A stretch of DNA of 64,000 bases from Planctomycetota bacterium (lineage in GTDB: Bacteria > Planctomycetota > Planctomycetia > Pirellulales > Pirellulaceae), in the NCBI GenBank assembly GCA_029259935.1, contig JAJDEH010000156.1, positions 12,970 through 76,969 on the forward strand. The letters are read 5' to 3'. The notes under the pieces were generated by a model. The model did not search any database. It was not told the DNA's origin and saw only the letters and a list, made by a program, of their open reading frames with translations. Numbering within the stretch: the stretch's first letter is position 1; each line of letters opens with the position of its first letter. Below, piece by piece: positions 17,284-25,847 of this stretch. Made by a program: the position numbers and the translations under genes.

Positions 17284-18339
17284 ATGTCTTTTCCCCGTTT
17301 TACCTTGTGGCCTGTCGCTGTACTGGCAATCGTGCTGATCGCCGCCCAAGCCGCCGCTCAGGGGCAACCGAAATTACCGAAGGAGAAAATCAGCTCCGCG
17401 GGCGAAATCAAGGCTATTCAACAGGGAGTTTTTCAAGTCAAGAACATCGGTGGCGACGAGTGGTTCATTCGCGTCGAGGCGATGCCCAAGGAAATTTTCA
17501 TGCGGGGAGAGGCCGAAGGGAGCTGGCTGCGAGTTGGAATGCCTGTCGAGTTTTCCGGCATGTTCTTGGTCAACAAGAAAGGACAGCCGCTGGAGAGGGC
17601 GCAGGAGCCGATTACCGAAGTAAAAATAGTCTCGTCGCGCGAAGACCCGCGAACCCAAGCAAATGCTCCAGCCGCCCCGGCACCGGTCGGAGTCAGCAAA
17701 GAGCCCGCTCGCGGATCGTTTCTTGTCGGCACGAAACCAAAGGAAGAGAAGCCGGAAAACACCGCGCCCTATGCGGTGAAGGGTATTTTGAGAAGTTACA
17801 AGGGTGCCCGTATGACGGTAGCGACCGGCCAGGCGACCTTCACGGCCGATCTAGCCCCCGACGCCAAGATCTCCGTCAATATTTCCGATCTTCACTTTGC
17901 GCGAGTGGGCGACGAGCTTGAGTTCGAAGGTTGGTACATTCCAGGCCAAAAGAAATACGTCCACGCGACCAGCGTTTGGATCACGGCCACGACCACTCTG
18001 AGTGGTGATAAGAAAACGGGCCGCCGAGTCGCCTCGAATGCAAAACCGGCCCCGCGAAAAACTACGTCCAGCGCTCCGATGGCAGACCAGCGGCGTGCCA
18101 TCACCCAGGTCTCTAAAGAGATTGCTTCCGCGGCCAGACTGTACGATGAAAAGAGCCTTGCTGAAGCAGCCGACGCCGTGAAGGGCATCCAGAAAAAAAT
18201 TGGCAAACTCTCCGGCAATCCAACCGCCGTTCGTCTACTCAAAACGCCCTACGCGCGGCTGGCAAGTCTTCACGCCCTGCTCGAAATGGACGGCTTCAAA
18301 ATGCCGCCATTGAAAGAGCCGAAGCTCACGTCCAAGTAA
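17284..18339 (+). CDS. Secreted hypothetical protein, 351 aa
   Basis: ATG 17284 (MSFPRFTLWPVAVLAIVLIA) opens a clear Sec signal peptide ending near AAAQG. Two beta-rich segments of similar layout (about 30-95 and 160-235: short strands with EWFIRVE and ATFTADLAPDAKI) are joined by a Pro/Ala linker. The C-terminal 90 residues are helical and basic. I do not recognise a family. It is transcribed away from the molybdoenzyme operon. An AAAGG stretch lies about 10 bp before the start. Earlier in-frame Met codons (17218, 17236) would bury the signal peptide. Confidence 0.65.
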   Translation: MSFPRFTLWPVAVLAIVLIAAQAAAQGQPKLPKEKISSAGEIKAIQQGVFQVKNIGGDEWFIRVEAMPKEIFMRGEAEGSWLRVGMPVEFSGMFLVNKKGQPLERAQEPITEVKIVSSREDPRTQANAPAAPAPVGVSKEPARGSFLVGTKPKEEKPENTAPYAVKGILRSYKGARMTVATGQATFTADLAPDAKISVNISDLHFARVGDELEFEGWYIPGQKKYVHATSVWITATTTLSGDKKTGRRVASNAKPAPRKTTSSAPMADQRRAITQVSKEIASAARLYDEKSLAEAADAVKGIQKKIGKLSGNPTAVRLLKTPYARLASLHALLEMDGFKMPPLKEPKLTSK

Positions 18340-18620
18340 AGCCTCGCTAGAGACAATGCAATCAGCTTGAGTCGAATCGGTAGACCACCTCCCGCTCCTT
18401 CGAGCAACACTCGGCACTTCCGTTCAATTCCAAACCCATCTGTTTGCGAATTACCTTCTTCGTTCGTTAAGATGAACGCAACACGCTTTCTGACGTGTTT
18501 GCATCCGCATAGCGGCTCATCACGAAGCGACAAACTTCAACGCACGATCTAACTGTCTCAAACCAGCCGGATAGATCGCAATTCGTTAGATGGCTGAAGA
18601 AACCCCAACACAATCAAAAT

Positions 18621-19487
18621 ATGATCAAATCGATTTCCACAAAGACCCACGATGAACTCGATTTCGACGCCGTTCGAGGCCTCTACGAAGATGCGATCGC
18701 GTCAAAGAAACTCGAAGGTCATATCGTAGCGTCTCCGTTCCACCTCTATTCCGTGGAAACACTGCGTGACAATCACGGTTTACGCACACCATCAGAAGTG
18801 CCCGTTGATGTTTTCGTTTTCGCGGAAGGTGAACCCGAAAAGCGTTACGTCACCAAAGTTGGCGGACTCCCGTATTGGCCTGCCGACAGACCTTGGCCGA
18901 GCAACGAAGATGGAAATCCCTTCTGGTTCCTGGCGCAGCTCAACTTTTCCGATTCACTTGATCTGCTGCCTGATCTGCCAGGACATCTTCTGACGATTCT
19001 TACCGAAGACGAGGATGGTTGGCTCTGGGATGATCAAAAGACTGTTCACTTCGAATGGCAAACTGTCGAAAACCAAGATTTGATTACATCGGAACAGTTT
19101 CCGAAGTTCGACCACGAATACGAGTTCCTTGATTGCCATGGCGTCATTTATCGCACGGCAGACTATCCGGAGTCTGCTGAAACGGCCAACGAACTTGAAG
19201 TCGGGCAAAGCTACAATCTTGCCGCTTTAAACGCCACGAAAATCGGCGGCGTTCCGAACTTCACACAGGGCGATCTAGGAATTCCCGGCACATTCTTGGC
19301 GCAATTGGCTTCGCTTCAACCTGAATCAGATGTTCCCTTTCCTTGGGTCAATCGCAAGGACTCATACGATCTCAGCTTCGGTAAAGGCGGGATTTATGGC
19401 AATCAACAATTGATCGGAGACATGGGTAGCCTTTACCTGTTCCTTCAAGATGATGCCAGCATCAGATGCACGACTCAATGCTATTGA
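18621..19487 (+). CDS. DUF1963 (YwqG-like) protein
   Basis: 288-residue soluble protein. The block KVGGLPYWPADRPWPSNEDGNPFWFLAQLNF, with its G-G-x-P-x-x-P and W-P elements followed by a Q-[LI]-N-F strand, is the hallmark of DUF1963/YwqG. Later blocks (HKIGG-like TKIGGVPNFTQGD, FGKGGIYGNQQ and the terminal LYLFLQDD strand) fit the same family. The role is unknown; the family often occurs near polymorphic toxin or immunity genes. Base composition is visibly lower in GC than the respiratory operon, as is the next gene, suggesting a shared origin by transfer. Confidence 0.82.
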   Translation: MIKSISTKTHDELDFDAVRGLYEDAIASKKLEGHIVASPFHLYSVETLRDNHGLRTPSEVPVDVFVFAEGEPEKRYVTKVGGLPYWPADRPWPSNEDGNPFWFLAQLNFSDSLDLLPDLPGHLLTILTEDEDGWLWDDQKTVHFEWQTVENQDLITSEQFPKFDHEYEFLDCHGVIYRTADYPESAETANELEVGQSYNLAALNATKIGGVPNFTQGDLGIPGTFLAQLASLQPESDVPFPWVNRKDSYDLSFGKGGIYGNQQLIGDMGSLYLFLQDDASIRCTTQCY

Positions 19488-19595
19488 AGTTAAACGACGC
19501 CATTTAACGAGCGGATGTTCGTGTGGGCTCGCTTCGCTCGGTAACGTCAACTCCTTGCCCGGTGATCCTGAACATTATCCTGTTAAGACTCCATC

Positions 19596-20483
19596 ATGAG
19601 CATATGGAACCATCCTGAGCTTGGCGATTTCAAATTCGACTACACCGGATGGACCAAGCAATACGACCTCCCTGCCTTCAAGCCATTCATATATCGGTGG
19701 CACGGCCGCAACGTGGGGCGAAGCAAAATTAAACTCGAATTCGAGGCGGAGGACGGGACAGAATTTCCCTCAAAACAAGCGGTGACCGTCGCGCTGCGCA
19801 TCATCAAGAATCAAGATGTGCTGGCGAAACGAATTGCCAAAGCAGTCTGGAACGATCTCCAAGGCAGCGGCGAAGCTTCCGGGATGTGGTGGCACGGAGA
19901 CATTAGTACAATCAACGAGATGATTGATGCCGGTTTCAAGGATCGAAAACGCAAGCCATTTGAAAAACCTGATGACATCAATCTTTTGATTGGTGCCCCA
20001 TCCGTAATGATTCGTGAATCCATCTGGCTTTACGAGAAACCTTCGGCCACGATCATGTTCGAGGCCGCGTTTGACATCGAGCACGGATTGGGCGTTTTGA
20101 CGGACGGCCATCGCATCTTGGGTACCGGTTACCAGACTTCGGTCACTCCGTACTTTAATACTTTAAGGAACAAGTCCGCAAAAAACGTAGATGACAATCG
20201 GTCCAATCGGGTCGTTAGGGGATTCTTGGATGTGCAACGAGCCTATAAGTCGAAGTTACCTCCACAAGCGGCTCGTCTGGGCTGCAGTTGTTCGCTCTTT
20301 GCTGACGCTTTCTGCTGCACTTGTATCGGTATGCCTCGTTGCTCTCTTATCCGGCGGATTGCCAGACGACTGGATGCCCATCGCTGCGATTGCGGCCTTC
20401 TTTGGAATACCGATGATTGTGTTTTGGTTAATTACGATATTCCTGTGTCGAGGCATGGTGCGTTGCCCTCGTTGCCAGGGTAG
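19596..20483 (+). CDS. DUF6985-like protein with a doubtful C-terminus
   Basis: 295 residues as an open frame. The first 190 or so look real: an NHPELGDFKFDYTGWT start and an ending FDIEHGLGVLTDGHRILGTGY that resembles DUF6985 domains. From about residue 212 the frame overlaps the next gene (start 20230) in another reading frame and becomes Cys/Arg-rich and unlike a protein domain. The natural stop was probably lost, or a frameshift joins the two frames. The true gene may end near 20230. It follows the DUF1963 gene by 108 bp. Function unknown; possibly immunity-like. Confidence 0.55.
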   Translation: MSIWNHPELGDFKFDYTGWTKQYDLPAFKPFIYRWHGRNVGRSKIKLEFEAEDGTEFPSKQAVTVALRIIKNQDVLAKRIAKAVWNDLQGSGEASGMWWHGDISTINEMIDAGFKDRKRKPFEKPDDINLLIGAPSVMIRESIWLYEKPSATIMFEAAFDIEHGLGVLTDGHRILGTGYQTSVTPYFNTLRNKSAKNVDDNRSNRVVRGFLDVQRAYKSKLPPQAARLGCSCSLFADAFCCTCIGMPRCSLIRRIARRLDAHRCDCGLLWNTDDCVLVNYDIPVSRHGALPSLPG

Positions 20484-20580
20484 TCTTTGGGATTGTGGTT
20501 CTGGCAACTTCAAGCCCAGGCGTATGCGAATCAGAGATGGAGTAGACTGTTGCCCGCATTGCAACGCCGCCATCACATGA
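20230..20580 (+). CDS. Small membrane protein with C-terminal zinc ribbon
   Basis: 116 residues from ATG 20230. Two membrane helices (about 17-37 and 44-66, rich in Val/Leu/Ile) are followed by a zinc ribbon: CPRCQGSLWDC, then CCPHCNA, giving two CxxC knuckles. The composition is far more protein-like than the overlapping C-terminal extension of the upstream frame, so I treat this as the real gene in the region 20230-20580. No function can be given. The layout recalls the small zinc-ribbon membrane protein at 6573-7106, with the order of domains reversed. Confidence 0.6.
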   Translation: MCNEPISRSYLHKRLVWAAVVRSLLTLSAALVSVCLVALLSGGLPDDWMPIAAIAAFFGIPMIVFWLITIFLCRGMVRCPRCQGSLWDCGSGNFKPRRMRIRDGVDCCPHCNAAIT

Positions 20581-20728
20581 TTACCCATCTTTCGGGCCTA
20601 ACGAGGATTCGGGATGACATTTAAGGGGGAATCTTCTCCGGCAACTCGAATATCCAGTGTCGCGGCAATCAATTCAGCAATCGTGATCCATCCGTTGGCG
20701 GTCTTGACATCCGAACGGATTTGCCGCT

Positions 20729-21844
20729 TTAGCTCACGGTGTGTGGCACGCTGGGTTGCGATGTTCCGACCTTCTGAGCCATTGGGGGTGGCGACTCCCA
20801 CGAGCGTCGCGTGTTGGTACGTCCCACCAGTAGCCACCCAAAGACGACCACCGTCGCGATACGCAATGCTGCTGTCGACCATGTCGGAAGCCACTGTGAA
20901 ATGTCGACAATCATCGCGGATCCCGGCGGGCCAATGCCGAATACCGGTGGCAGGCGGAACCAGTAGTACGTAATGATGGCCGCCGCAGCGAAGACGCTGG
21001 CGATGAGCCCGGCCTGCTTCGGCAACGCTTGGCGCAAAGCAAGGTAAATCAACAGCGTCAGTCCGCCCGCGGCGAACGGAATGCCGTAGGCGACGTGCAG
21101 GTTGCTAAAACCTTCCCAGCCGCTGAACTTCGGCACGTTGTACCAACCCCATACAAACCCCGGAAAGCAGCCAACGAAGGCAGTCCCCACGAACGTTCCG
21201 AGCTTTGTGTTGACGGCCGTTTGCGGCGTCAAGCTCTTGCTGGCTTCCGAACAGGGCGCGACACAGTTGAGGCACGACGAGCAATGCGCGTTGGGGACGG
21301 ACACGAGGGGCCTGCTGCCGTAGAGCAACTCAACCGGGTAGACGGGACAAAGGCTCGAGCACCAGCCGCTCTTCCAACTAAAGATGACGCCCATTCCGAT
21401 GGCCAGCAGCCCCACCACGCCCAAAACCGCGGCGAGGACCGGGCCGTTGGTGTCTAGCAAAACCTTGCGCAGCGGCACTACCACCAGCAGTAGCACGAAC
21501 GCCCCCAGATACAGCCGTGCCCGCCACGTTGGCGAAAGCCGCTTCCTTTTGGATAAGCCAAAGTGGTTGGGAGCCACCGACATGCTTCCCAGCGGACAAA
21601 CATTGCGCCAAATTCCCGGTGCGATAACAAGCAACGCGGGCGCGACCGGGATGAGTACATTCCAGAGCAGGTGCAAGCCAAGCTCTGGTTTGACGATGAG
21701 GGCCACCCAAATGAACATCCCCAGCGCCCACGTCACCACTTGCACCAATCGCCAAAAAGCCTTCACGGGTGGAGACAATTCGTGGTGCGACGGTGCCCCC
21801 AGCACCGGGAGATTGGAATTTGATAAGTGGTCATTCGCTGACAT
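20729..21844 (-). CDS. NapH/NosR-like polytopic ferredoxin membrane protein
   Basis: 371 residues with about eight membrane helices. Cys83-Pro (NVCPLG) and C162-x3-C166-Pro sit at membrane edges like the CxxxCP motifs of NapH and NosR. A single [4Fe-4S] site C188-x2-C191-x2-C194-x3-C198 follows. NapH normally has two such clusters, so this is a reduced version. Proteins of this type pass electrons between the quinol pool and periplasmic reductases or maturation partners. It lies 98 bp downstream of a DUF1501 gene but within 5 kb of the molybdoenzyme operon, so either partnership is possible. The start at 21844 has only a weak ribosome site. Confidence 0.72.
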   Translation of the reverse strand: MSANDHLSNSNLPVLGAPSHHELSPPVKAFWRLVQVVTWALGMFIWVALIVKPELGLHLLWNVLIPVAPALLVIAPGIWRNVCPLGSMSVAPNHFGLSKRKRLSPTWRARLYLGAFVLLLVVVPLRKVLLDTNGPVLAAVLGVVGLLAIGMGVIFSWKSGWCSSLCPVYPVELLYGSRPLVSVPNAHCSSCLNCVAPCSEASKSLTPQTAVNTKLGTFVGTAFVGCFPGFVWGWYNVPKFSGWEGFSNLHVAYGIPFAAGGLTLLIYLALRQALPKQAGLIASVFAAAAIITYYWFRLPPVFGIGPPGSAMIVDISQWLPTWSTAALRIATVVVFGWLLVGRTNTRRSWESPPPMAQKVGTSQPSVPHTVS

Positions 21845-21890
21845 GGCGACGTCTTGTTGGGTGGATGCTAGAAATAGTAGGGCAGACTCC

Positions 21891-21916
21891 GCCCACCAAC
21901 ACAACTTGTGGTGGGC
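21891..21916. repeat. Palindrome GCCCACCA...TGGTGGGC
   Basis: An 8-bp perfect inverted repeat with a 10-nt spacer lies between the DUF1501 and NapH-like genes. It is flanked by the direct repeat ggcaga(c/a)tccgcc at about 21881 and 21914. There is no U-tract. It resembles the other short palindromes of the window and may mark a processing or stabilising hairpin. Confidence 0.45.
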
Positions 21917-21942
21917 AGAATCCGCCGCCAAACAAAGCCGAA

Positions 21943-23232
21943 CTATGAGAACAGTCCGAGTTTGTCGGCCGAGGCCTTGTGGCCGGGGAAGAAGCTGTCA
22001 GGCACTTCAAACTGCATGTGGCCTTGCAGCACTTCGCCAAATATGTCGCGGAAATCGGTGGTGACGGGCTGGTCGCGCTTTTGATACAAGACGCTCTTTT
22101 GCAGTCCGGTCCACTTTCCGTAGATCTTTCCGCCATTCATCTTGCCGCCCATCAGCCACATGGCTCCGCCGTGGCCATGGTCCGATCCGGCGTTGCCGTT
22201 CTCTTCGGCATTGCGGCCAAATTCGGTACACATCACGATCATCGTGCGGTCGAGGTCTTTGCCCAGATCGGCCATGAATGCCGATAGGCCTTCGGAGAGG
22301 AAGGTCATCATGCGGTTCAAGGCTCCATCGTCGGAGCCCAGGCCAACGTGGTGATCCCAACCGCCGACGTCCGTTGCGGCGACCTCTAATCCCACGCCCG
22401 CTTTGATTGCCCGGGCAAGTTTTTGCAACCGACCGGCAAACCGGCTGTTGGGATATTCTTGGGGAGCCCCAGATCCGGTGTCTTCTCTTTCCAGGATCTG
22501 GTGCAGACGTCTGAGGCCGTAAACCGTCTCGCGACCGGACGTCATCACCGGGTCCGCCGCGATGCCGGACGTGATGTTCGTCGACTGTTTCAAGATTTTG
22601 GCGAGATCCTTCTTCTCATCACCGCCGTAAAAATTCTCGAACAGGTCCAAAACGTCTTGGAGTGCCTCGAGGTTGCCCGGCACCGCGACAACCGGATAAC
22701 GGCCCCGCAGCGAACGCGGCAACAGGTCTTGCATCGCCACCGTGCGTAGCTCGGGCAGTCCGTAGCCCTTTTTGGCATCGGGCACCGTGGCGGCAAGATA
22801 ACGATTCAGCCAGCCGTCGCGAACCGTGCGGTTGCCCGGTGCGGCGTATTCCATGAAGTCCTGCGCGTCGAAGTGACTTCGCGTGCTGTGTGGCGAACCA
22901 CTGTTAATGACCGCGGCCACCTTGCCTTTGTCGTACCATTCCTTCAGCGAAGCCATCGCGGGATGAAACGCCCATTGGTCGTCAAGGGCGATGGACTTTT
23001 CCTCGGGAATGCTGCAAGAAGGCCGAATGGAATAATAGTTCTTGTCCTTGTGCGGGATGACCGTGTTGAGCTGGTCCTGGCCACCGCGCAGATAGATAAC
23101 GACAAGCACGGGATTGTCGCCCGGACCAAACGTTCGCTGTTGAGCGCGGGCGGCGGCGTGGAATCCGGCAACGTTAAAACAGACGGCCCCGGACGTGATG
23201 GCCGACATCTGAAGAAAGCTGCGACGTTTCAT
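21943..23232 (-). CDS. DUF1501 protein with Tat-type leader
   Basis: 429 residues from ATG 23232 (MKRRSFLQMSA), a twin-arginine leader ending near AAARA. The body has the alkaline-phosphatase/sulfatase-like DUF1501 features: VVIYLRGGQDQLNT near the start, WDHHVGLG in the middle and MCTEFGRNAEENGN followed by DHGHGGAMWLMG near the end. Members are exported and usually sit beside a DUF1800 gene, as here, where that gene ends 83 bp upstream. Substrates are unknown; roles in polymer binding or degradation at the cell surface have been suggested. The open frame back to 23520 overlaps the DUF1800 gene and is not coding. Confidence 0.88.
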   Translation of the reverse strand: MKRRSFLQMSAITSGAVCFNVAGFHAAARAQQRTFGPGDNPVLVVIYLRGGQDQLNTVIPHKDKNYYSIRPSCSIPEEKSIALDDQWAFHPAMASLKEWYDKGKVAAVINSGSPHSTRSHFDAQDFMEYAAPGNRTVRDGWLNRYLAATVPDAKKGYGLPELRTVAMQDLLPRSLRGRYPVVAVPGNLEALQDVLDLFENFYGGDEKKDLAKILKQSTNITSGIAADPVMTSGRETVYGLRRLHQILEREDTGSGAPQEYPNSRFAGRLQKLARAIKAGVGLEVAATDVGGWDHHVGLGSDDGALNRMMTFLSEGLSAFMADLGKDLDRTMIVMCTEFGRNAEENGNAGSDHGHGGAMWLMGGKMNGGKIYGKWTGLQKSVLYQKRDQPVTTDFRDIFGEVLQGHMQFEVPDSFFPGHKASADKLGLFS

Positions 23233-23269
23233 GGGTTCGGTTCCTTTTTTGTCTTTATTTTGTGTGCTT

Positions 23270-23306
23270 AGAAACCCCGGCTTCCGGGAGAGAAGCCGGG
23301 GTTTCT
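23270..23306. repeat. 15-bp perfect stem hairpin between DUF1800 and DUF1501 genes
   Basis: AGAAACCCCGGCTTC at 23270-23284 pairs perfectly with 23292-23306 across a 7-nt loop. On the transcribed minus strand it is followed by A-rich, not U-rich, sequence, so it is not a standard Rho-independent terminator. It sits 10 bp after the DUF1800 stop and 38 bp before the DUF1501 start, where it could attenuate or stabilise the transcript. Confidence 0.7.
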
Positions 23307-23315
23307 TATGGAGTT

Positions 23316-25037
23316 TTACTGTCGTTGGAATTCCGGCGATCCGAGCAAGATGCCGACAATGTAGCGGCCTAGTTGCTCGGGCTTCGGATTCTGCCTGGCG
23401 AACTTGGCGACCACGGCATCCAGCGCTTCGGCAGTCTTCTCGGTATGGCCGCCCGGCAGGATCCGTTTGGTTAAGACCTCGACCCATTGCACCGGGTTGT
23501 TGGGCTTGAGTCCTTCCCAATAGGAATCAGGAATTCGCACGCCATAGACCTGCTCCAGGCCCAAGCCAAGAGCAAACTGCCAACGTGGAGCCATGGTGCC
23601 CGGATCGCGCCAAGCGTCCGCCTGGTCGTAGTAGCCGGTTGGATCCTCGCACTGGTAGATCGGTTCGCTCATTGAGGTCAGCGCTTGGTGAATGCCACGA
23701 GTCGATTCAATTTCGGCATCGGTGACACGCAGCGCGCTGGCAACAAACTCGAAGGGGCGTTTGAACTTCGCCTGATAGTGATGCGGATTGTAGAACTCCT
23801 CGTCCGTCACGATCGCCTTATAGACTGTCGGCAGATCGCTTTTACTTTTCATGTACACCTTGGCGACTCGATCCACCAACTCCTGGGGTGGATTGTCGGC
23901 AACCAGGTATCGGCACAACTTGTACGAGATGAAGTTCGCCGTCCCTTCATGCGAGACAAGCATGTTGAGAATGGCCTGGCCTTCCAGTTCCGGGTTACGC
24001 GGATTGGGCCGCATTCGCTTGCCGAGAATCTGGCGAGCTTCGCTGGCGTGCATGTCCCGGCGGAATTGGAATGTGATCGGTTTCGACGGGTCTTGCTGCA
24101 CGGTCCAGCCAGTTAGAGCGTAGGCGACGGCCACCACATCGTCTTGCGTATAGTGGTTGTCGACACCCAAGGTGTGCAATTCCATCAACTCCCGCCCGTA
24201 GTTTTCATTGATCCCTTTCATTTTGGCGATGTCAACGGCTTCTTGCATCGCGCCGAAGTCTCGACCTTCGAGCCACGCCTTTTGAGCTGCCTCGATCAGG
24301 CTCTTCCGGGGCGGAGCGCGCGAAATGTAGTTGTCCAGATAGACCAGCATCGCGGGATGGCGGGCCTGCTTGTTGAGCATCTTTTCAAACGTGCCAAGCG
24401 CTTCACCACGGATCACGTCGCGTTCATACTCGGTCGCGTAATACTTCACGTTGCCTTTCGAGACGTCCACGTTAAAGTGGTTTCGCCAGAAGTCACAAGC
24501 CACTTCACGAAACTGGTTCTTACTATACGTGGCAGTGTAAACGACGGTGTCTTTGAGTTGATTTCTCGGCACGTCCTGTAGCGCCCGCAACTCGGCACGC
24601 AACTTCTTCTCCGTCGGTGTGGCGTTTTTCTTTCGAGGTGGGATCGGCTTACGATACTCCTGGACCATCTCTTGGTTCGAGAGTGGCAAGGAGGCCAGCT
24701 TCGAGAGCCGCTCTTGAAGCTCTTTCGATTCAGCGGCTTCGCCCTTCAGTTGCATCTCAAGCCACTTTTTCAGGCCGACTTGTTCGACTTCATAGATGGC
24801 TTCGTCCGTCACGCCAAACGTCAGACGGCTGAGAACGTGATGAATGCGCTCGCGATCGTCAAGCGGCTTATCTGGCTCGCGCCACAAAGATGGCGTCCCC
24901 TCCCGCGCTTCGCGGCCGAAGTTGGTTTTTCCCTCCTCCGCTTTCTCCTGCCCGTCGGCCGCGAGAAGAGGTGACAATGCAATCAGCAGTACAAAAAAAG
25001 ACTTCCACAACGGCTCGTATTTGGTGACGGCTCCCAT
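23316..25037 (-). CDS. DUF1800 protein
   Basis: 573 residues from ATG 25037, which has an AAGGGA ribosome site, with a signal peptide (about 10-27, ending AADGQ). The DUF1800 signature runs from HVLSRLTFGVTDEAIYEV through FWRNHFNVDV and the ENYGRELMELHTLGVD block, with ALTGWTVQ and FISYKLCRYLVAD downstream. The family is exported and encoded beside DUF1501 in planctomycetes and many other bacteria, which is the arrangement seen here. The biochemical role is unknown. It starts the minus-strand series DUF1800, DUF1501, NapH-like. Confidence 0.88.
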   Translation of the reverse strand: MGAVTKYEPLWKSFFVLLIALSPLLAADGQEKAEEGKTNFGREAREGTPSLWREPDKPLDDRERIHHVLSRLTFGVTDEAIYEVEQVGLKKWLEMQLKGEAAESKELQERLSKLASLPLSNQEMVQEYRKPIPPRKKNATPTEKKLRAELRALQDVPRNQLKDTVVYTATYSKNQFREVACDFWRNHFNVDVSKGNVKYYATEYERDVIRGEALGTFEKMLNKQARHPAMLVYLDNYISRAPPRKSLIEAAQKAWLEGRDFGAMQEAVDIAKMKGINENYGRELMELHTLGVDNHYTQDDVVAVAYALTGWTVQQDPSKPITFQFRRDMHASEARQILGKRMRPNPRNPELEGQAILNMLVSHEGTANFISYKLCRYLVADNPPQELVDRVAKVYMKSKSDLPTVYKAIVTDEEFYNPHHYQAKFKRPFEFVASALRVTDAEIESTRGIHQALTSMSEPIYQCEDPTGYYDQADAWRDPGTMAPRWQFALGLGLEQVYGVRIPDSYWEGLKPNNPVQWVEVLTKRILPGGHTEKTAEALDAVVAKFARQNPKPEQLGRYIVGILLGSPEFQRQ

Positions 25038-25847
25038 GTCGCGATCCCTTTTTCGTGAATTCAATTCTGGAGTATTGGGGACCGCAGGACGGAACAATCA
25101 GTCCGAATCGCGTGGCCGGTTGGGGTGGAGAAACCGCGATCAAAGATTTAGCGGAGAGGGTAACACCACAACGTTTGGCAAAGCACCGCGCGTTGATTCA
25201 ACGAACAAGATTGTTCCTCCTACAGTCAACAGTGATGACAGGCAGGTTTGGTAAGAGGACGCGCGGTCTGGTTGGGGTGCCTGACTCGCGGCTGAACGGG
25301 TGACTGCGAATCCTTGCGACTGAACCTATTTCCGTGACCACCTGTCAGGCGAATAGCGTGCCAAACCCCCAGTTCTCTCTTTCGATCTTCACATTTCAAC
25401 GGAATCCTCTTGACTAATTGAAATACAGAAAATTAGGTGAGTACAAAAGTGTGCGTGTTCCGTCCGCGCGCCCGCGCGCGCGTCGGCGGGCGCTTTCGTC
25501 GCAAATCGTTTTGCTGATTGCGAATAAATGCAAATGGACATGCGCGCTAGCTGGCACCGCATGAGGCGGAGATCTAGTGAAATGCACCAAGGATTGCCGT
25601 GTTTCTTGACCCATCAGTGCTTACCCGCGCGCTCCAGTTCGAACCATGCCCGAAACCAACGCGCGCCGAGGACCGCAAGTCCAGGATTACCCTTCAAATT
25701 GGCACGTAATCTGCGATAGCAACCCACTGCGCTTCAGGTGTGCGGTGGTCAGAGTCAAATCTCTCCCACAAAGTTACAATTGGAGTTCAGCTTTTCCTTG
25801 TCAGTGTCACCCAAAAGCCCCAACTCCAATCAAATCGGGGGAGCGCT
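25038..25847. other. 810-bp intergenic region without genes
   Basis: Separates the divergent DUF1800 and vWA genes, so it must contain both promoters. An alternating CG tract (gcgcgcccgcgcgcgcg) lies near 25468-25484, which could adopt Z-DNA. Short frames lack ribosome sites and recognisable domains. I see no RNA gene. Confidence 0.45.

Noticed and set aside
20598..20894. 98-aa minus-strand ORF
   Set aside because: Overlaps the 3' end of the NapH-like gene in another frame and shows no domain.
25468..25484. CG-alternating tract as an origin or iteron
   Set aside because: No DnaA boxes, AT-rich unwinding region or repeated iterons nearby.
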